This document shows positions 59,938-64,000 of a stretch of 64,000 nucleotides of DNA, one piece after another. The notes under the pieces were generated by a model. That model searched no databases, had not been told where the DNA came from, and saw only the letters and a list, made by a program, of their open reading frames with translations. The DNA comes from Apteryx mantelli (lineage: Eukaryota; Chordata; Aves; Apterygiformes; Apterygidae): contig NC_089979.1 of the NCBI RefSeq assembly GCF_036417845.1, forward strand, positions 28,275,958 through 28,339,957, in the 5' to 3' direction. Position 1 is the stretch's first letter; the number at the start of each line of letters is the position of its first letter. The translations under genes and the position numbers were made by a program.

Positions 59938-62900
59938 CTGTGTTTACCAAACAAAACAGAATCCAAAATTACTATGATCCCTGAATTTGCTTCTTTATAA
60001 AAATTTGAGAAATGGATAGTGGAAGAAAATTTAGCTGCATTATTAAACTATGACATTGTACAGTACATCATGGAACAGCTGTAAAAATAGAATAGAGCAT
60101 TAACATTTCATTGAACAATAATTGCAACTGAAAAGAATGAAGAGGGAGTCAAAAAGACAGAACTTTGCAGCCTTGAAATGCAAAATTTTCCACTAGAAAG
60201 AGATGAGTGAAAAAAAATCAGATTGTAATATTTTATTTGGATTACCTGATTGCATTCTGCCTCGTCAAGCAAATATCTGTGCACAATAAGGTGAGAAAAG
60301 AACTCTGACCTTTTAGCTAGAATGACTTGAAATTTCAGGTTTTAAAGGCATGGCTGGAATATTTCAAAGATTGCAAAACACAAATAATACAAAGACTATT
60401 CCACTGATAATGAATTTTGGTAAATCATAATGTCAGCTGGATTGAACCAGTGACTGAGAGCCCAAATATCTCCATGTTGTCTGTATGACAACATCATACT
60501 CCTATATATCTTTCTTCCAAGGTTATTAAGCAAATTATAATATTAGATCTCAACAGTAGTAATCTGAGCTACAGGATTATTGTGTCCAGTAGATAGACCT
60601 CATTCTTTATGTTCACCATTTTTTGCAAATAAATCTTATAGCCAATTTCCCCAGATTATTAAAATCTGTAATTGACATCCTTTTTAAAATGAGAAAACCA
60701 CAAAAAGAAACCATATCCTTTTTGCAGAATAACTATTTTCAAAGGTAATCGCATATCAAGTATGTCAAATGATTACTTATACACACAAAGGAAAAAAGAA
60801 TTGTTGGAATGATACACTGTTTTCCTTTAATATTGTTGAACAAAGAGTAATTGGTTCTACTAAGTGCTATATTTAAGTCTCAATGGCAACAGACTTTTCA
60901 AATGCTGTATATAGAAAAATATTCTCAATGGCCAATCTGTCCACAGGAAAAAAAACATCTTCGTTATTTAGCAAACCTTGGACAGAAAACTTTGTGTGCA
61001 TGTTCACCAGTGTCAGCATCGTCTTATAGAGTCACAGCGGAAAGAGCAAGCCTAAAAGTCAGACCCTCTTGTAGTCACCAGTCTTACCAATACCATGGAA
61101 CAAATTTATCCATGTGTGTTATAATAATGCTACAAAGAGTTTGTAAATATATTCTTCTAGTTTATTGCATTATCCTTATGGGTCCAATTGGTAGAACAGT
61201 AAGTAATAACAACCATAACACAATTATCTTTAGCATTCTCTGGGTGGATATCATATCTATTTGCCCACTAGCACTAAGACATAAAGAGAAAAATTAAAAA
61301 AGTACTTCCAGTAAACAAACAGAAAAATAAGCAGGATCCTTCAGCTCAACATGAGAGCTGTTTAAGTGTGCTGGAGCAGCAGCCCTGGAGGTAAAGAAGC
61401 CTCACATATAAGAATGTCCTTCATAAAAAGACATAAAATTAATGAAACAACACATTTAAAAGAAAAATCCACTTGTACAGGTAAACCTTACAATATGGCA
61501 AAATAAATTTCCTAGAGCTTGTCTAAACAACAATCCTGTACAGAACTCATTTATAACTCTTTTGTTGAAACAAGCCTTAGATTGTGCTGCCCTTGGTGAA
61601 GGAGAAGTGCAGTCTCCTTGATGGCTCTTGCTAAAATACTTCTGTGATTAGGTTTAACCCTTCAACATTATCAATGTCAGCTAAAGTTTCAGGTAACAAG
61701 TGAACAACCAATTAAAACATAACCAGACAGTATGTTTGGGTCTGGCACTCACAATTCAGCAACTTTATGCAATGGACTGTTTACTGCTATCAACAGCAAC
61801 TCCATCAGCCATTTTGGTATGGGCACCACTGCTGGGAAGCTTAGGGAAATTCCAAAGTTTGCCTTGACTGTTTGAATACCATTGATCACTCAGCTCATGG
61901 CAAGAACACCTATAGCCAATTTATAATCCAGCAAACCAAGACTGCCACCCTTACTGAAACAGAATATAACAGTTGTCTTCAACATCCTAAGTGATATCTG
62001 ATATAAGGGATTACTCAATGTGAGAAACCAGATTCTGACTCCAAGCTTCAAAAACCTGAATGGCAATCTGTTGATAAAAGTGGTAAAATTCTCTAATTCT
62101 GGTTATAAATTAGAGGCTCTTGTTCCAAACAACCCTTCCTCAAATGGAGACTGAGGTCAGAATGATTTTTTCAAGATTTCAAAGAACATTTTCCTCCACA
62201 AAGAGGATATTGTAAAGACATCAGGCCCTGTTTTTCTGCTACTTATATCAGTGTTCTCATATACGTCAGTTCAGCTGCTTTTGATACACCTGTCTTGCAA
62301 AGAGATTTTAGACTGTCAATATAAAAAATATTGCTATTTCTCCAGTACCAAAGAGGCAGACATGCTTCTGAAGTTGTCTTTTTTCAGTACAGCGCTTCTG
62401 TCCAACTAATTTATAGTCTATTAGCAATTATTTTAAAGTCTAAGTGAAATTATCAGATTTTTTCCGCATGTGTGAAGATTCAGTGACAGGTAATTCTGTA
62501 TTTGTTTATGATCTATGTAAGGAAGTGCTTTATAGCCACTCCTAGAATACTATACCTAATTAAACTACAAATAGAAATTCAACACTGTACAGGTGGTCAA
62601 TTCAAAACTTACGCCTTCAGTAAACCCTGAAGTTTTGTAAAGACCGAAGGGTGCTAGATTTCATTTCAAGTCAAACACAATCCAGGATCGTCATAAATAC
62701 ATCTAGCCTCTATTATTCTGACCCCGGCCAGAGCCTGAAATACTAAAGAGCAAGTTACAGTTATGCAGGAGGGGAAGCTGGATGAAGGGAAACTAGCTTT
62801 ATATGTTAAGAATTATCTTCTACTCCACATAATACACAAGAAATGAAGCTACACCAGCCCAGTGAAGGTGGATCTGTCAGGCTAGAGTGAGCTGTAGGAC

Positions 62901-64000
62901 CTCAGCTTCCACTGCTGTGGGGATTAACATTGTTATTTTCAGAGCAGGGGACACATAAGAAGGACATAAGAAAATAAAGAACTTAATTACTTTTCAATGG
63001 AAATGGATGCATAACTCCCACAGTTTTCTTTAAAAATTCCAGGCACAGAAATATGAAGGAATTCCGTAGTCAACAGCCCTAAGGCAAGGGTAGTGGTTTA
63101 GCATCTCAGGAGGGGGAAAACACAGATTTTAGAATTACTTAGTTAAGTGAAAACATAATAACAGCTAAAATGACCTGAGTCCATAGCTCAAGAGAAAACA
63201 ACTGCTTTGTTGACAGCTACTATAGAAAACCAACTTGTGTAAGGATGAGAATTGGAGTTGTAAGCAATTTCTCTCAGTGCTTACAATGCAGTATCTTTAA
63301 GTTGGGAACAGGAGAGAGATGCCAGTTTACTGAAGTTAAAATCAGCCTTTGTGAGTAGCCCCTTCATATTACTATCTGCTGCCTTTACACTACCCTTGTT
63401 AACCTGCCTTTCTAAAATCTAGAGGAAAAATAAATCTCTGGTTTACCTTCCTGTGCTGTCCTGAGCCACCACTCATTTATACAGATAATTAAGTTGGGCT
63501 TTGTTAATGTTAAAGAGACAGTTTTATTAAAAAGAAAAGCAAAGGAGGGGAAAAAAGAGAGGAAAAAGAAGAAAGAAAAAAACAAGTCCATGTGCAAACA
63601 TTCTAGCTATAAGACTACAAAGTGGATCACAAAGCCCATGGTCTAGTCTATATTAAGGAATTGCTATAACTGCACATACAAACATAGGCAGGCACATATT
63701 AGTAGAGTTTTATTCCTACCTTTATTCCTAAAGCAATATCCCTAAATAAGCATTGTCTTCAAGTAGCCATATGAAGTGAGGAGACTTGTGGATAAAATAA
63801 CAGATGAAAGAAGAGGCAGGAAGTTAATGTTTGGGAACTCCATGTCAGAGAGACTTATCTGAGGGATGTGATCTTTATTTTATGCAATCATATCTCTTTA
63901 GATTCATCATTTTATGATGGATGGAGAATGGTGACAAAGTTACTTACATTAACCCATTTGTTAACAATACCATCAGTTTGCTCCTGTCAATCACTCCAAA
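59938..64000 (-). other. DPYS intron (next upstream exon not found)
   Basis: About 4 kb of AT-rich intronic DNA up to the window edge. I looked on the - strand for the expected upstream blocks (for example FNLYPRKG and SDADIVIWDP) and found none, so the next exon lies outside. A purine-rich run is at ~63531-63582. The 148-codon open frame at 60851-61297 (+) is taken as chance. Confidence 0.6.

Noticed and set aside
60851-61297. Open frame of 148 codons (+) in a DPYS intron
   Set aside because: It lies antisense in an intron, starts at a non-ATG codon, and resembles nothing recognisable.

Overview
The window looks like a stretch of an avian macrochromosome. It is AT-rich, intron-rich and gene-poor. 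Its dispersed repeats are almost all CR1 non-LTR retrotransposons with the typical bird CR1 3' tail of short repeats (ATTCTG type on the sense strand). A crocodilian or turtle source is not strictly excluded, because CR1 also occurs there. I see no prokaryotic features, CRISPR arrays, tRNA or rRNA genes.

Two protein-coding genes are supported, arranged tail to tail. On the + strand, DCSTAMP (dendritic cell-specific transmembrane protein, a myeloid cell-fusion protein) has its whole coding sequence here in three exons: 38862-39887, 45519-45842 and 46586-46669. All junctions are phase 0 and the protein is 477 aa. On the - strand are the last two coding exons of DPYS (dihydropyrimidinase), 59730-59937 and 57168-57242. 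The rest of DPYS lies beyond the right edge. The DCSTAMP-DPYS adjacency and orientation match the mammalian order.

Layout. 1-38.8 kb is intergenic DNA upstream of DCSTAMP. It holds a CpG-dense patch (~1.9-2.3 kb), a probable solo LTR on the - strand (~6.79-7.56 kb), CR1 copies at ~9.6-10.35, 11.3-12.2, 29.5-30.1 and 33.1-34.2 kb, and one almost full-length but decayed CR1 with both ORFs (~23.4-27.66 kb). 38.8-46.7 kb is DCSTAMP, whose large intron contains two more CR1 fragments. 46.7-57.1 kb is the DCSTAMP 3' side and the intergenic space between the convergent genes. 57.1-64 kb is the 3' end and introns of DPYS.

The two genes are not functionally linked: one acts in osteoclast and giant-cell fusion, the other in pyrimidine breakdown. 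The observations most worth following are: a short, about 99% identical tract shared by two otherwise diverged CR1 copies 17 kb apart (probable gene conversion); a possible spliced 3' UTR of DPYS; a DCSTAMP cytoplasmic tail without any tyrosine; and a CR1 copy whose terminal reverse-transcriptase segment is broken by one stop only. I did not find a convincing unknown gene system.
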